Source of the DNA: Woeseiaceae bacterium
GTDB lineage: Bacteria > Pseudomonadota > Gammaproteobacteria > Steroidobacterales > Woeseiaceae
DNA length: 64,000 nt
NCBI GenBank assembly: GCA_028227395.1
Contig: JAOIZZ010000002.1
Coordinates: 118,734 to 182,733 of the forward strand
Direction of reading: 5' to 3'
A program made the translations under genes and the position numbers. A model generated the notes under the pieces. The model saw only the letters and a program-made list of their open reading frames with translations, was not told the origin of the DNA and did no database searches. How positions within the stretch are numbered: the stretch's first letter is position 1; each line of letters begins with the position of its first letter. Of the stretch, positions 30,513 through 39,471 are shown piece after piece.

Positions 30513-30536
30513 AAACTAAAAAACCACTTAAATAAA

Positions 30537-31781
30537 ATGAAAGAAACACTTAAACCTGTTACTGCACTACTAATCAGTGTGGCTATCCTCCTTACTGGCA
30601 GTGGGCTTCAAGGCACATTACTTCCTATTAGGGCTTCTCTGGAGTCGTTTTCAACGATCTCTATTGGTTTTATTGGTGCAGCATATTTTTTAGGTTTTAC
30701 TGTTGGGTGCATCTTTGGAGCTGAGTTAGTAAAAAGAGTCGGGCATATTAGAGTTTTTCTTGCCATGACTGCATTGGCATCAACTACAGCTTTAATTCAT
30801 TCTTTAATTCTCTATCCTTGGGTTTGGGTAATATTACGAATGTTAACTGGCTTTTGTTTTGCGATTCTTTTTGTAGTTATTGAAAGCTGGATTAATGACC
30901 GATCAACCAATGAAAATAGAGGAATAATTTTCTCTACTTACGTAATGATCACATTATCAGTGCAAGCGGTTGGTCAATTAATGATAATGCTTTATGAGCC
31001 CACTGGTGTTGAATTATTTGCTATTACATCTATTCTAATCACATTGGCAGCTATTCCGATTGCCTTATCAACCGCTCCAGCGCCAGAAATTAAACATACG
31101 ACAAAATTCAATCTTAAAAAATTATATAAAACCTCACCTGCTGCAATCATTGGTTGTCTATTTATAGGCTTCGCTAATGGCTCTTTTTGGTCATTAGCAC
31201 CAATTTTTATAACTACTCTTTTCTCAGATATTTCTTATACCGCATGGTTTATGGTATCAGCTGTTATTGGTGGTGCTTTATCACAATGGCCAATAGGATT
31301 TTTATCGGACAAAATTGGACGCCGAAAAGTGATTGTTATTATCGCTTTTTTGGGTGTATTTGTTGCTTCACTGATCATTTTATCTATCCAATCAATTGAT
31401 TTCATCGGTATCAACATACTCGGCGCTGCATGGGGAGCCGTCTCTTTTCCTATGTACGCAGTTATTGTGGCTCATGCAAATGATCATGCCGATATAGGTG
31501 ATTACGTCGCAGTATCAAGTGGTTTGCTTCTAATGTATGGCATAGGTGCAATTATTGGGCCTTTATTATCATCATTATTAATGGCTTTAACTAATGCGAG
31601 TGGCTTATTCGTATATATTGGAGCCATGCATTTGCTCTTAGCCCTATATTTATCTTATCGGATTATACGTCGAGATAGCTCACCAACAGATGATCACATA
31701 TCCTTTAATGATGCCTTGACCGCTACCTATACTGCGTCACAAGTTTACGAGGAAGAAAATACTGATGAGCAAGCAAATTAA
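30537..31781 (+). CDS. MFS transporter, YcaD-like
   Basis: 414-residue major facilitator protein with about 12 hydrophobic segments. The block 'VIESWINDRSTNENRGIIF' in the first half and GALSQWPIGFLSDKIGRR in the second half resemble the YcaD branch of the superfamily. It begins 24 bases after ispB and ends 3 bases before the convergent argH. Substrate is unknown; nothing in the context points to one. Confidence 0.82.
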   Translation: MKETLKPVTALLISVAILLTGSGLQGTLLPIRASLESFSTISIGFIGAAYFLGFTVGCIFGAELVKRVGHIRVFLAMTALASTTALIHSLILYPWVWVILRMLTGFCFAILFVVIESWINDRSTNENRGIIFSTYVMITLSVQAVGQLMIMLYEPTGVELFAITSILITLAAIPIALSTAPAPEIKHTTKFNLKKLYKTSPAAIIGCLFIGFANGSFWSLAPIFITTLFSDISYTAWFMVSAVIGGALSQWPIGFLSDKIGRRKVIVIIAFLGVFVASLIILSIQSIDFIGINILGAAWGAVSFPMYAVIVAHANDHADIGDYVAVSSGLLLMYGIGAIIGPLLSSLLMALTNASGLFVYIGAMHLLLALYLSYRIIRRDSSPTDDHISFNDALTATYTASQVYEEENTDEQAN

Positions 31782-31784
31782 TTG

Positions 31785-32969
31785 CTATTTATTATAATTT
31801 TTGCCGATACGTCGATACGCTTCTCTGAATGAAATACCTTCATCCAATACTAATTTATAAGCTTCTTCAGCAGCAAAAAGATTTTTATCGAGTTTAATAT
31901 TTTCAGGTAAAAACTCTAAAGATGAAATTAAATAAGCCATAATTTCAATACTCTCAGTAGAAATATCAATAGCCCTAAATAATGGAGCTTTAATTTTTTG
32001 GAGATCTCGTTGAAAACCTGAAGGTAATTTTGCAACAATCATCAAACATTCATTCAAACACGCATGCACAGTAGCTGTTGAAGCTCTTATGAGCTCCAAT
32101 ACATCTGGATTTCGTTTTTGCGGCATAATGGAAGATCCAGTAGTAACTTCAGGAGCTAAACTAATATAACTAAATTCTTGCGTGTAATAGAGAAGAAGAT
32201 CACTGGCAAGCCTTCCTAAATCCTGCATTACCATTGTTAATTCAAATAAAAGATGAGCTTCTCCTTTGCCACGAGAGAGTTGGACAGCCGTAACAGGTAA
32301 TTGCGTTTCTGCAAAACCAAGTTTCTCTGTAGTTATCGATCTATCCAGAGGAAGGCCAGGCGTACCGTATCCAGCAGCACTTCCCAAAGGATTTTTATTT
32401 GATCGAATTTTTGCATTACGCAAACCAGTCTTTCCGTCCTCAAATGCCTCGATAAATGCCTCACACCAAAGCCCTACTGAAGATGGCATAGCGTGTTGCA
32501 TATGAGTCATACCTGGAAGGGATATTTTACCTTGACGTTGTTTAAGAGAGTCAAGTGAATCACATAATTTATCCGTACTTAACGATATTTCATCAATTGC
32601 ATCAAGCATATATAGTCTTAATGCAACCAATACTTGATCATTCCTAGATCGCCCCAAATGAATACGTCCGCCCACTTCTCCAATTAATTGTGTTAAATTC
32701 ACTTCCAGTGCGGTATGTATATCTTCATCTTCAAGATTTATTTTCCATTTACCCTTATTATAATCAACTAATAACTGCTTAAGCCCATTGGTTATTTTTT
32801 GACAATGGTCTTCAGTCAATAATCCAATAATTGATAGCATTTCTGCATGTGCAATACTTGCACGTACATCATAAGTGATCAGCCTTGCATCAAGCAGATG
32901 ATCTTCGCCAGCCGTGTAATTTAAGACTCTTTGGTCAAGCGGTAATCCCTTATCCCATAAACGACTCAA
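31785..32969 (-). CDS. argH: Argininosuccinate lyase, short Bacteroidota-like form
   Basis: Splits argininosuccinate into arginine and fumarate. The superfamily signature GSSIMPQKRNPD is intact, with HTALEVNLTQLIG and GRSRNDQ upstream. The N-terminus (LWDKGLPLDQRVLNYTAGEDHLLD) resembles the Bacteroidota enzymes. At 394 residues it is roughly 60 shorter than E. coli ArgH: it stops just after FREAYRRIGK, so the usual C-terminal helices are missing. The catalytic regions precede this point, so the enzyme is probably active. Last gene of the arginine operon, overlapping argB by 4 bases. Confidence 0.9.
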   Translation of the reverse strand: MSRLWDKGLPLDQRVLNYTAGEDHLLDARLITYDVRASIAHAEMLSIIGLLTEDHCQKITNGLKQLLVDYNKGKWKINLEDEDIHTALEVNLTQLIGEVGGRIHLGRSRNDQVLVALRLYMLDAIDEISLSTDKLCDSLDSLKQRQGKISLPGMTHMQHAMPSSVGLWCEAFIEAFEDGKTGLRNAKIRSNKNPLGSAAGYGTPGLPLDRSITTEKLGFAETQLPVTAVQLSRGKGEAHLLFELTMVMQDLGRLASDLLLYYTQEFSYISLAPEVTTGSSIMPQKRNPDVLELIRASTATVHACLNECLMIVAKLPSGFQRDLQKIKAPLFRAIDISTESIEIMAYLISSLEFLPENIKLDKNLFAAEEAYKLVLDEGISFREAYRRIGKNYNK

Positions 32970-33892
32970 AGCATACCTCCTAGCTGTTCAGAAGATGATA
33001 ACATTTCAATATTATTCACAACCAATGTTCCGGTGCCATCATTGGTAAATATTTCTATTAATAAACTATCCGGGGTGTTATATGAAATGATGTGCACTCT
33101 TGCAACTCCCCGCTCCAAAGCATAGTTAATAGCTGTGGATTTAGGTAACATCCCATCGGTAATTTTTTGTTCATCTATTAATTTTTTTAATTTCTCTAAA
33201 TCTAAATAAGAAATCAAAGATGCATTATCATCTCTATCTTCTAATATTCCTGGTGCTGAAGAAATTAAAATCAATTTCTCGGCACCTATTGCAGCAGCTA
33301 TTGAGGCAGCAACCGTATCTGCGTTTATATTTAAAATAACTCCGTTTTTATCGCAGGTTAGAGGACTAATAACAGGAATTAAATTCGCATTTAATTGTTT
33401 TTCGAGTAAATCAGTATTAATTGAATCAATATCTCCAACAAACCCATAATCGATTAATTTATTATCTTTAGTTTTTAGTGCTTCACGACGATGAGCATTA
33501 ATTAATCCTGCATCAATACCACTCATACCTATTGCATTCAAATCAAATTCTCTAGCAACAGCCAGTATTTGAGTATTTATTTTCCCATTCAAAACCATCG
33601 TCGCTATTTCTATAGATTTAGCATCTGTAATCCGTCTCCCTTCAACAAACTGTGCCTCTATACCGAGTGATGAAGCCATTTGAGTAGATTGTATTCCACC
33701 TCCATGAATAAGTATTATTCTAATCCCTAATTGCTGTAAAATAGCAATCTGCTCAATCAATTTTCTAGTTAGAACTTTATCGGTAAAAAGCTCCCCGCCC
33801 ACTTTAATGACAAAAATTTTATTCTTGAATAACCTTATGTAAGGAGCCGCATATTTTAAAGCCGATACAATCGATGATTTATTTTTTAGCAT
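32966..33892 (-). CDS. argB: Acylglutamate kinase
   Basis: Amino acid kinase family protein phosphorylating N-acylglutamate. KVGGE and IILIHGGGIQST are the phosphate-binding glycine loops; NINADTVAASIAAAIGAEKLI is the characteristic kinase block, and KSTAINYALERGV follows near the C-terminus. 308 residues; unlike Xanthomonas ArgB it carries no fused acetyltransferase domain. It is 14 bases after the transcarbamylase gene. Because the transcarbamylase acts on an acylated ornithine, the acyl group here may be succinyl rather than acetyl. Confidence 0.92.
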   Translation of the reverse strand: MLKNKSSIVSALKYAAPYIRLFKNKIFVIKVGGELFTDKVLTRKLIEQIAILQQLGIRIILIHGGGIQSTQMASSLGIEAQFVEGRRITDAKSIEIATMVLNGKINTQILAVAREFDLNAIGMSGIDAGLINAHRREALKTKDNKLIDYGFVGDIDSINTDLLEKQLNANLIPVISPLTCDKNGVILNINADTVAASIAAAIGAEKLILISSAPGILEDRDDNASLISYLDLEKLKKLIDEQKITDGMLPKSTAINYALERGVARVHIISYNTPDSLLIEIFTNDGTGTLVVNNIEMLSSSEQLGGML

Positions 33893-33906
33893 ACTAATGT
33901 CCTTAA

Positions 33907-34905
33907 TTATTTCATTATTTGATACAGTACAGCCATTTGTGCAAGCATTCGATTTCGAGCCTCATGAATAACAATACTCTTTGAACCATCTAGAACTGAA
34001 TCGTCAACCACAACACCCCTTCTAACGGGCAAACAATGCATAAAACGACAAGATGGTAAGGCATTATCAAACCAAGAATCTTTAACTCGCCAATCTACTA
34101 AATTTTTACGCGCCTCAGATTCCATTTGCTTATCATTATAATGTTTAGCAGAAATCCAAGATTTTGCATAAATAACATGAGCATCTTGCATAGCTTCATA
34201 ACGATTACTAGTTTCGGTGATCGTCCCCCCTGATAAAACTGCTGCATTCTTTGCTTTTTTCATCACTTCTGCTGGCAACTCAAATCCTTCTGGTCTTAAA
34301 ACAGTAACATTCATTCCACGCATTGAAGCCATATATAATGTTGAAGCTGGCACCGCTAATGGCAAAGCATTGGGGTGATAAGCCCAACTCAATACAAATT
34401 TCCCATTTTTTGTAGGTATTTTAAAATCATCCAATGTTTTCCAATCTGCTAAATTCTGACATGGGTGGTTAATAGCCGATTCCATATTAATAAATGGTTT
34501 ATCGATTAGATCTATCAAATTATTATAATTCACATCCTGAAGATCAGTTTCAAGGTCTTTTTTTTCCGCGAATGCTCTAATACCAATTGCATCTGCATAA
34601 GATGCTATAACTGGAACTGCTTCTCTAATATGCTCTGCAGCACTTCCATCCATTACTATACCCATTTGTGTTTCTAATCCATGTATAGACATTTCAGGAG
34701 AAACCACAAAAGTACCGCCACCCAATCTAGTCATAGCTGCTTGAAAAGAAGTCAGTGTCCTTAAAGATGGGCTAAAAAACAACAGAGCCAACACCTTGCC
34801 ATTTAATGCTTTTGGCTCAGGATGACGATCTAAAGAATTAGCCAACTCCAGTAAACCGAGTATCTCATCACTATTGAAATCTGCAAGGTCATTAAAGTAT
34901 TTCAT
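33907..34905 (-). CDS. argF': N-acylornithine carbamoyltransferase (ArgF' type)
   Basis: Transcarbamylase of the acylated arginine route: N-acylornithine plus carbamoyl phosphate gives N-acylcitrulline. FSPSLRTLTSF binds carbamoyl phosphate. The blocks INMESAINHPCQ, SWAYHPNALPLAVP and HCLPVRRGVVV match the acetyl-/succinyl-ornithine enzymes of Xanthomonas and Bacteroides, not ornithine carbamoyltransferase. In MDGSAAEH, Ala90 stands where Xanthomonas has Glu92 (acetyl) and Bacteroides Pro90 (succinyl). I chose the ATG at 34905 (332 residues), which has AAGGA upstream; a longer frame to 34956 would overlap argD. Confidence 0.92.
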   Translation of the reverse strand: MKYFNDLADFNSDEILGLLELANSLDRHPEPKALNGKVLALLFFSPSLRTLTSFQAAMTRLGGGTFVVSPEMSIHGLETQMGIVMDGSAAEHIREAVPVIASYADAIGIRAFAEKKDLETDLQDVNYNNLIDLIDKPFINMESAINHPCQNLADWKTLDDFKIPTKNGKFVLSWAYHPNALPLAVPASTLYMASMRGMNVTVLRPEGFELPAEVMKKAKNAAVLSGGTITETSNRYEAMQDAHVIYAKSWISAKHYNDKQMESEARKNLVDWRVKDSWFDNALPSCRFMHCLPVRRGVVVDDSVLDGSKSIVIHEARNRMLAQMAVLYQIMK

Positions 34906-34933
34906 TCTGTATTCCTTTTTAAGTTCTTCTTTT

Positions 34934-36112
34934 TCATATAGAAGCCAAAGCATCACTGAGCTTGTCTATATGATGTGATTGTAAAATTAATGGTGGTAAC
35001 AATCTAAGTACATTATTGTCAGCGCTCGTGCCGGTCAGAATATCTCTATGAAGTAATTCAGCTTGTATTTCAGTGGCCGGACGATTACATACCAATCCCA
35101 ATAAAAGACCCTTGCCTTGTATCTTTTTGACAGGACCAACCAAGCATCTTTCTCGAATTTCTTTTTCCATCAATTTTACGTTCTGCAATAACTTATTTTT
35201 AGATAAACTTTCAATAACAGCATTAATAGCTGAGCAAGCTAAAGGCCCTCCTCCGAACGTTGACCCTAAATCACCCACTTTTAGGTAATTAGAAAGATAA
35301 TCAGTGGTTATTAATGCTGCACATGGTATACCGCCGCCCAGTGATTTTGCTGTAGTAAGAATATCCGGCTCGATATCATAATTCTGAATAGCGAAATAAT
35401 TTCCACTACGCCCCATTCCACTTTGTACCTCATCTACAATAAGAACAACTGAAGCTTCATGACATTTTTGTCTTATAGATCTAAGAAAATCAAACGACAG
35501 ATCATAAGCCCCAGCCACGCCTTGTATTGGTTCTATTATAACTGCGGCTATTTTACTATTGATCATGTTATTCACTGCGCTCAAATCATCACGTGGAATA
35601 AATTCAACCTCAAAAGGCATAGTTGGGAAACCATACCAATTGTTTTTTGCGCCCCAGGTAACCGCTGCTGATGCTGCTGTTCGTCCATGAAATCCATGAG
35701 TTACAGCAAGTATTTTTTTTCTCCCAGTAGCTAAGCATGCAATTTTCAATGCATTTTCATTTGCCTCAGAACCAGAATTTACAAAAAATACTTTTGCCAA
35801 ACCATCAGGGGCTATAGCTAATAAATTTTCTGCAGCTCGTGCTCGAATTTCAAGTGGCAATAAATTACTTTGAAATAATAATTTTGTCATTTGTGTTTTT
35901 ACTGAATCAAGGAAATTTACCTCACCATAGCCTAAAGGCATAACTGCATGACCACCATAAAGATCCAGTATCTTTCGGTTATCATTGGTAATCAATTCGC
36001 ATCCTTTAGCGCTTATAACCGACAAAGATAATTGTTTATAAACTCCCAACATTACTTTTTCTTCTTTTTTGAAGAAATCGATATCAGAATTTTTTTTACT
36101 TTGATTGGACAT
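34934..36112 (-). CDS. argD: Acylornithine aminotransferase
   Basis: PLP enzyme of class III converting N-acylglutamate semialdehyde to N-acylornithine. Visible are YGGHAVMPLGY, FVNSGSEANENALK, HGFHGRTAASAAVTW, the cofactor Asp in IVDEVQSGMGRSG, and the lysine in TTAKSLGGGIP. 392 residues is normal. It begins 3 bases after argC. Members of this family accept acetyl- or succinyl-ornithine, so the gene fits either version of the pathway. Confidence 0.93.
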   Translation of the reverse strand: MSNQSKKNSDIDFFKKEEKVMLGVYKQLSLSVISAKGCELITNDNRKILDLYGGHAVMPLGYGEVNFLDSVKTQMTKLLFQSNLLPLEIRARAAENLLAIAPDGLAKVFFVNSGSEANENALKIACLATGRKKILAVTHGFHGRTAASAAVTWGAKNNWYGFPTMPFEVEFIPRDDLSAVNNMINSKIAAVIIEPIQGVAGAYDLSFDFLRSIRQKCHEASVVLIVDEVQSGMGRSGNYFAIQNYDIEPDILTTAKSLGGGIPCAALITTDYLSNYLKVGDLGSTFGGGPLACSAINAVIESLSKNKLLQNVKLMEKEIRERCLVGPVKKIQGKGLLLGLVCNRPATEIQAELLHRDILTGTSADNNVLRLLPPLILQSHHIDKLSDALASI

Positions 36113-36115
36113 AAA

Positions 36116-37171
36116 TTAAACCCATGGTGATGCAATCGACATTAATCCTGTTGTTTCAGGTAAATTCCATAATTTATTCATCCATTGAATAGAGCCACCT
36201 GCCGAACCTTTTATTAAATTATCAATCGCGCAATTCACAACAATTTGACCATTATTTGCTGTCGAGCTTATGTGGCAATAATTGCTAGTTATCACATTTT
36301 TTAATTGCGGTGAATTTTCTGTGTAAATTACAAATTCTGAATCAGAGTAATAATTTTTATATATAGAACTGATTTCTTTAGTTGATAAATTAATATTCAA
36401 TTTGGCTTGGACGGTGGCATATATACCACGCGAAAATGGTCCCGAATGAGGTATAAAATTAATTTTTGGTTTCCTTGTAGAAAATCTTTCTAATAAACTT
36501 TCTACTTCAGGTGCATGCTGGTGAGATAGTGGTTTGTATGCAAAAACATTACTATGTCGCTCTGGATGATGTGTGGTTTTTTTTAGTGATTTTCCAGATC
36601 CAGTGCTTCCAGTTATCGCACTAATGTAGAATTCATCATCAGTAATTCCCTCTAATACAATAGGAACTAATGCCAATAATATGGCTGAAGCAAAACACCC
36701 CGGATGCGCAACAAAATAAGAATTGCTATTATCTATATGCTCAGGCACTCCGCATATAAACTGTTTCAGCAATTCTGGTTGAGGATGTTCAATACCATAT
36801 GTTTGAAAAAATTTACCTGGATCAGAAAATCGAAAATCAGCTGAGGCATCCACAACTCTTGTATTGATATTATCTAAGGATAACTCATCAATCGTTTTTG
36901 CTAACAAATCTGCTGATATACCGTGCGGGGCTGCATTAAAAATAGCTATTGTGTCATCAATATCAATATCTTTATTCCAATTTTTGTAACTTCTAAAAAC
37001 TTCATTATGATAAGAAGCAGCTAAATGAGGAAAAACGTTGTTAATTTCTTCTCCCGCGTATGTGTCTGATATTGCGGCTACAATATCAAAATTTGGATGC
37101 GTTTTTATTAAACGTAATAATTCTCCACCCACATAACCCGATGCCCCTAAGATAACAGTATTAATTTTCAT
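36116..37171 (-). CDS. argC: N-acyl-gamma-glutamyl-phosphate reductase
   Basis: NADPH-dependent reduction of acylglutamyl phosphate to the semialdehyde. N-terminal nucleotide loop ILGASGYVGGELLR; catalytic Cys159 in VAHPGCFASA; GSTGSGKSLK and HSGPFSRGIYATV follow in the family order. 351 residues. Its start overlaps the upstream P-loop gene by 11 bases, so the two are translationally coupled. Confidence 0.95.
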   Translation of the reverse strand: MKINTVILGASGYVGGELLRLIKTHPNFDIVAAISDTYAGEEINNVFPHLAASYHNEVFRSYKNWNKDIDIDDTIAIFNAAPHGISADLLAKTIDELSLDNINTRVVDASADFRFSDPGKFFQTYGIEHPQPELLKQFICGVPEHIDNSNSYFVAHPGCFASAILLALVPIVLEGITDDEFYISAITGSTGSGKSLKKTTHHPERHSNVFAYKPLSHQHAPEVESLLERFSTRKPKINFIPHSGPFSRGIYATVQAKLNINLSTKEISSIYKNYYSDSEFVIYTENSPQLKNVITSNYCHISSTANNGQIVVNCAIDNLIKGSAGGSIQWMNKLWNLPETTGLMSIASPWV

Positions 37172-38234
37172 TTAGCATCTCAACACAATTATAAGAAATT
37201 AATTTCGCCAATAAATTACCCAATGCAAATCCATTGGTGAGTGCATTAATTGCCGGTACATTGAGCATATTCTTTACTAAATCTAAGCCGACAGAATTAT
37301 CTGTTGCTGGCCCTGTAACAACAATAGGTTCAATCTTGTATTCCTCTCTTAGGATTTTTACACCCCCCCAGGCAGCAACTGGATCATTAGCGCACAAAAT
37401 AACGCCACTAAGTGACTTTTTTATTTCCTGATCCGAAAGAATAGCTTGAACCCCATAAGAACCTAATAAACCATCACCCAATTCAACCACAATCACATCA
37501 GGTTGATTTAACGCAAGTTGATTTAATAATAATTTCGTTAATGCTGGTCCATTATCTGGTGTGGTTGCCACCACACCAAAATCAGAAAAAATCATCGTTG
37601 CATCTGCTCCAGCATCTTCCATTGAAAGAATATCCCTTCTTAACGAAACACCAGTCGCTTTACAGGCAGATACTTTAATATTTAATTGTCTAAATCTACT
37701 AATTAAGGAACATGCGGCTACTGTTTTTCCTGAATCCATGCATGTTCCACCAATTGCAATAATGGGAATGTCAGAAATATCTAAAACAACAGCTTCATCA
37801 TAAGGGTGTTCACCTACTTTTGCAGGGATACCAATTCTCTGACCAAGAAATGGAAAATCTAAAACTGCCCCTAAGACCTCACAATTAAATGGTGGACCCA
37901 CATCCGGATTATAAGAATCACAAATTCCTATGACTCCGCCAATATTGAGAACTTGTATGGTGGAGCCAGCCTTAAGATTTTTTGGAAGGTATCCAGAATA
38001 ACCCAATAAAGCATTACGATGACCTAAAGCACCGATAACAACATCGCCTTCTTTCAGTGTTGACATTCTGCCACTGGTTAACTCTAATTGGTTATAACGA
38101 GATTTATTATTCAAAATTCTAACTGCTAGCAAAACTCCCTCTTCACAGGGAATATCAAGCGATATCCGAATTTCATTACCAAGATTATTGTGCTGTGCTA
38201 CTGACGCAATTTTGTCTGCAAAAATAATCTTCAT
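37161..38234 (-). CDS. Two-domain P-loop protein in the arginine operon (DUF1611/BioD-like C-terminus), candidate glutamate N-acyltransferase
   Basis: 357 residues, not a standard arginine enzyme. Residues ~20-150 are a glycine-rich, probably beta-rich domain (GDVVIGALGHRNALLGYSG, NIGGVIGICDSYNPDVGPP) that I do not recognise. Residues ~155-350 are a SIMIBI-type NTPase: Walker A GGTCMDSGKT (162-171) has the dethiobiotin-synthetase spacing, followed by KATG, ADATMIFSDFG, DVIVVELGDGLLG and VILCANDP. This order resembles the C-terminal domain of DUF1611 proteins; one of these, DgcN, is reported to be a D-glutamate N-acetyltransferase. The gene overlaps argG and argC and fills the slot of the glutamate acyltransferase in Bacteroidota clusters. 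Function is an inference. Confidence 0.65.
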   Translation of the reverse strand: MKIIFADKIASVAQHNNLGNEIRISLDIPCEEGVLLAVRILNNKSRYNQLELTSGRMSTLKEGDVVIGALGHRNALLGYSGYLPKNLKAGSTIQVLNIGGVIGICDSYNPDVGPPFNCEVLGAVLDFPFLGQRIGIPAKVGEHPYDEAVVLDISDIPIIAIGGTCMDSGKTVAACSLISRFRQLNIKVSACKATGVSLRRDILSMEDAGADATMIFSDFGVVATTPDNGPALTKLLLNQLALNQPDVIVVELGDGLLGSYGVQAILSDQEIKKSLSGVILCANDPVAAWGGVKILREEYKIEPIVVTGPATDNSVGLDLVKNMLNVPAINALTNGFALGNLLAKLISYNCVEMLNEN

Positions 38235-39454
38235 AATTCTTTCTCTGATGTTCTTGTGGCAACAGATTGCAGTGAACCCGATAAAGAAAGAATTTTAGAA
38301 AATCCACTCGCATCCATAGCCGTCCATTCACCGACTCTCTCACCATACAAACCTGTCGATGCTTTCATCAATGAATACGGGGAAGTAATTCCGGTTATAA
38401 ATAAATTTCCAGGTTTTAAACTAAATTTAACTTCTCCAGTAACTCTCTTTTGTGAAGATTCAAAAAATGCTTCAATATCACGAGATGCCAGATCAAGTTG
38501 CTTGCCTTCATGCACAAAATCACCATACATAGGTGCAAGTAACTCTTTGGTTTTTATTTGCAGGGCGGTTAAGACCAATTTTTCTAATTCACGATGGGTC
38601 TTTATGAGTGTTACTGCGGCAGGCGCCTCAAATGCAACGCGACCCTTGGTACCTAATATAGTATCTCCCAAGTGAACGCCTCGACCAATAGCATAGGATT
38701 TACATAACTCTTCTAATTTCTCAATTAGTAAAACAGGGTTGCATTTTTCATTATTCAATGAAATAGGCACGCCTTGCTCAAAACCGATTACATGATTGCT
38801 TTCTGGTAAATTCCTGTTAAACGCATTAGCAGATAATGGCCATGCATCTTCAGGAATTGAATCAATAGAAGCTAGAGTTTCTTTACCTCCAATGGTAACT
38901 CCCCATAAACCACGGTTTATAGAATAAATACTATTGTTATTTAAGATAGAAAGGTTATTCTTTTTTAAAAATTTTAATTGCTCTTCTCTGGCCCAATTAT
39001 TGTCTCTAATAGGAGCTAAAATAGTTAATTTTGGATTTAAGGTTCTTAATGCTATATCAAATCGAACTTGATCATTACCCGCCGCTGTACATCCATGTGC
39101 CACCGTATTCAAATCATTATTTTTTGCAAATAAAGCTAATTTTTCTGCTTGTAATCCTCTCTCTGCTCCTACACATAATGGATACAAATGTCCTTTTCTT
39201 ATGTTGCCAGCAATGAGATATTTAATGACTTTATTAAAAAATTCTTCTTTTGCATCAATAATGTGATGTTCTATCGCACCGAGTTTAATAGCACGGTCAC
39301 GCAAAATACCGGCATTTTTTTTATCAATACCACCGGTATCAACAGTGACTGTAATCACCTCTCTTTTTAATTCTTGCTTAAACCAAGGAATGCAAAAACT
39401 AGTATCAAGTCCACCAGAATAAGCAAGCACAATTGGTGATTTATTAACACTCAT
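38231..39454 (-). CDS. argG: Argininosuccinate synthase, Bacteroidota-like
   Basis: ATP-dependent condensation of citrulline and aspartate. The PP-loop is LAYSGGLDTSFC; AHGCTAAGNDQVRFD and GLWGVTIGGKETL follow. The latter, together with FVHEGKQLDLASRDIEAF and GVKF-like C-terminal GEWTAMDASGF, matches the Bacteroidota type more than the usual proteobacterial ArgG. 407 residues. It follows argR by 17 bases and overlaps the downstream P-loop gene by 4 bases. It acts on free citrulline, so a deacylase for N-acylcitrulline must exist elsewhere. Confidence 0.93.
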   Translation of the reverse strand: MSVNKSPIVLAYSGGLDTSFCIPWFKQELKREVITVTVDTGGIDKKNAGILRDRAIKLGAIEHHIIDAKEEFFNKVIKYLIAGNIRKGHLYPLCVGAERGLQAEKLALFAKNNDLNTVAHGCTAAGNDQVRFDIALRTLNPKLTILAPIRDNNWAREEQLKFLKKNNLSILNNNSIYSINRGLWGVTIGGKETLASIDSIPEDAWPLSANAFNRNLPESNHVIGFEQGVPISLNNEKCNPVLLIEKLEELCKSYAIGRGVHLGDTILGTKGRVAFEAPAAVTLIKTHRELEKLVLTALQIKTKELLAPMYGDFVHEGKQLDLASRDIEAFFESSQKRVTGEVKFSLKPGNLFITGITSPYSLMKASTGLYGERVGEWTAMDASGFSKILSLSGSLQSVATRTSEKEL

Positions 39455-39471
39455 AAGAAATTGAATGCTAA

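Noticed and set aside
38256..38675. 139-codon plus-strand frame opposite argG
   Set aside because: It lies wholly inside the conserved argG coding region and has no motif or ribosome site.
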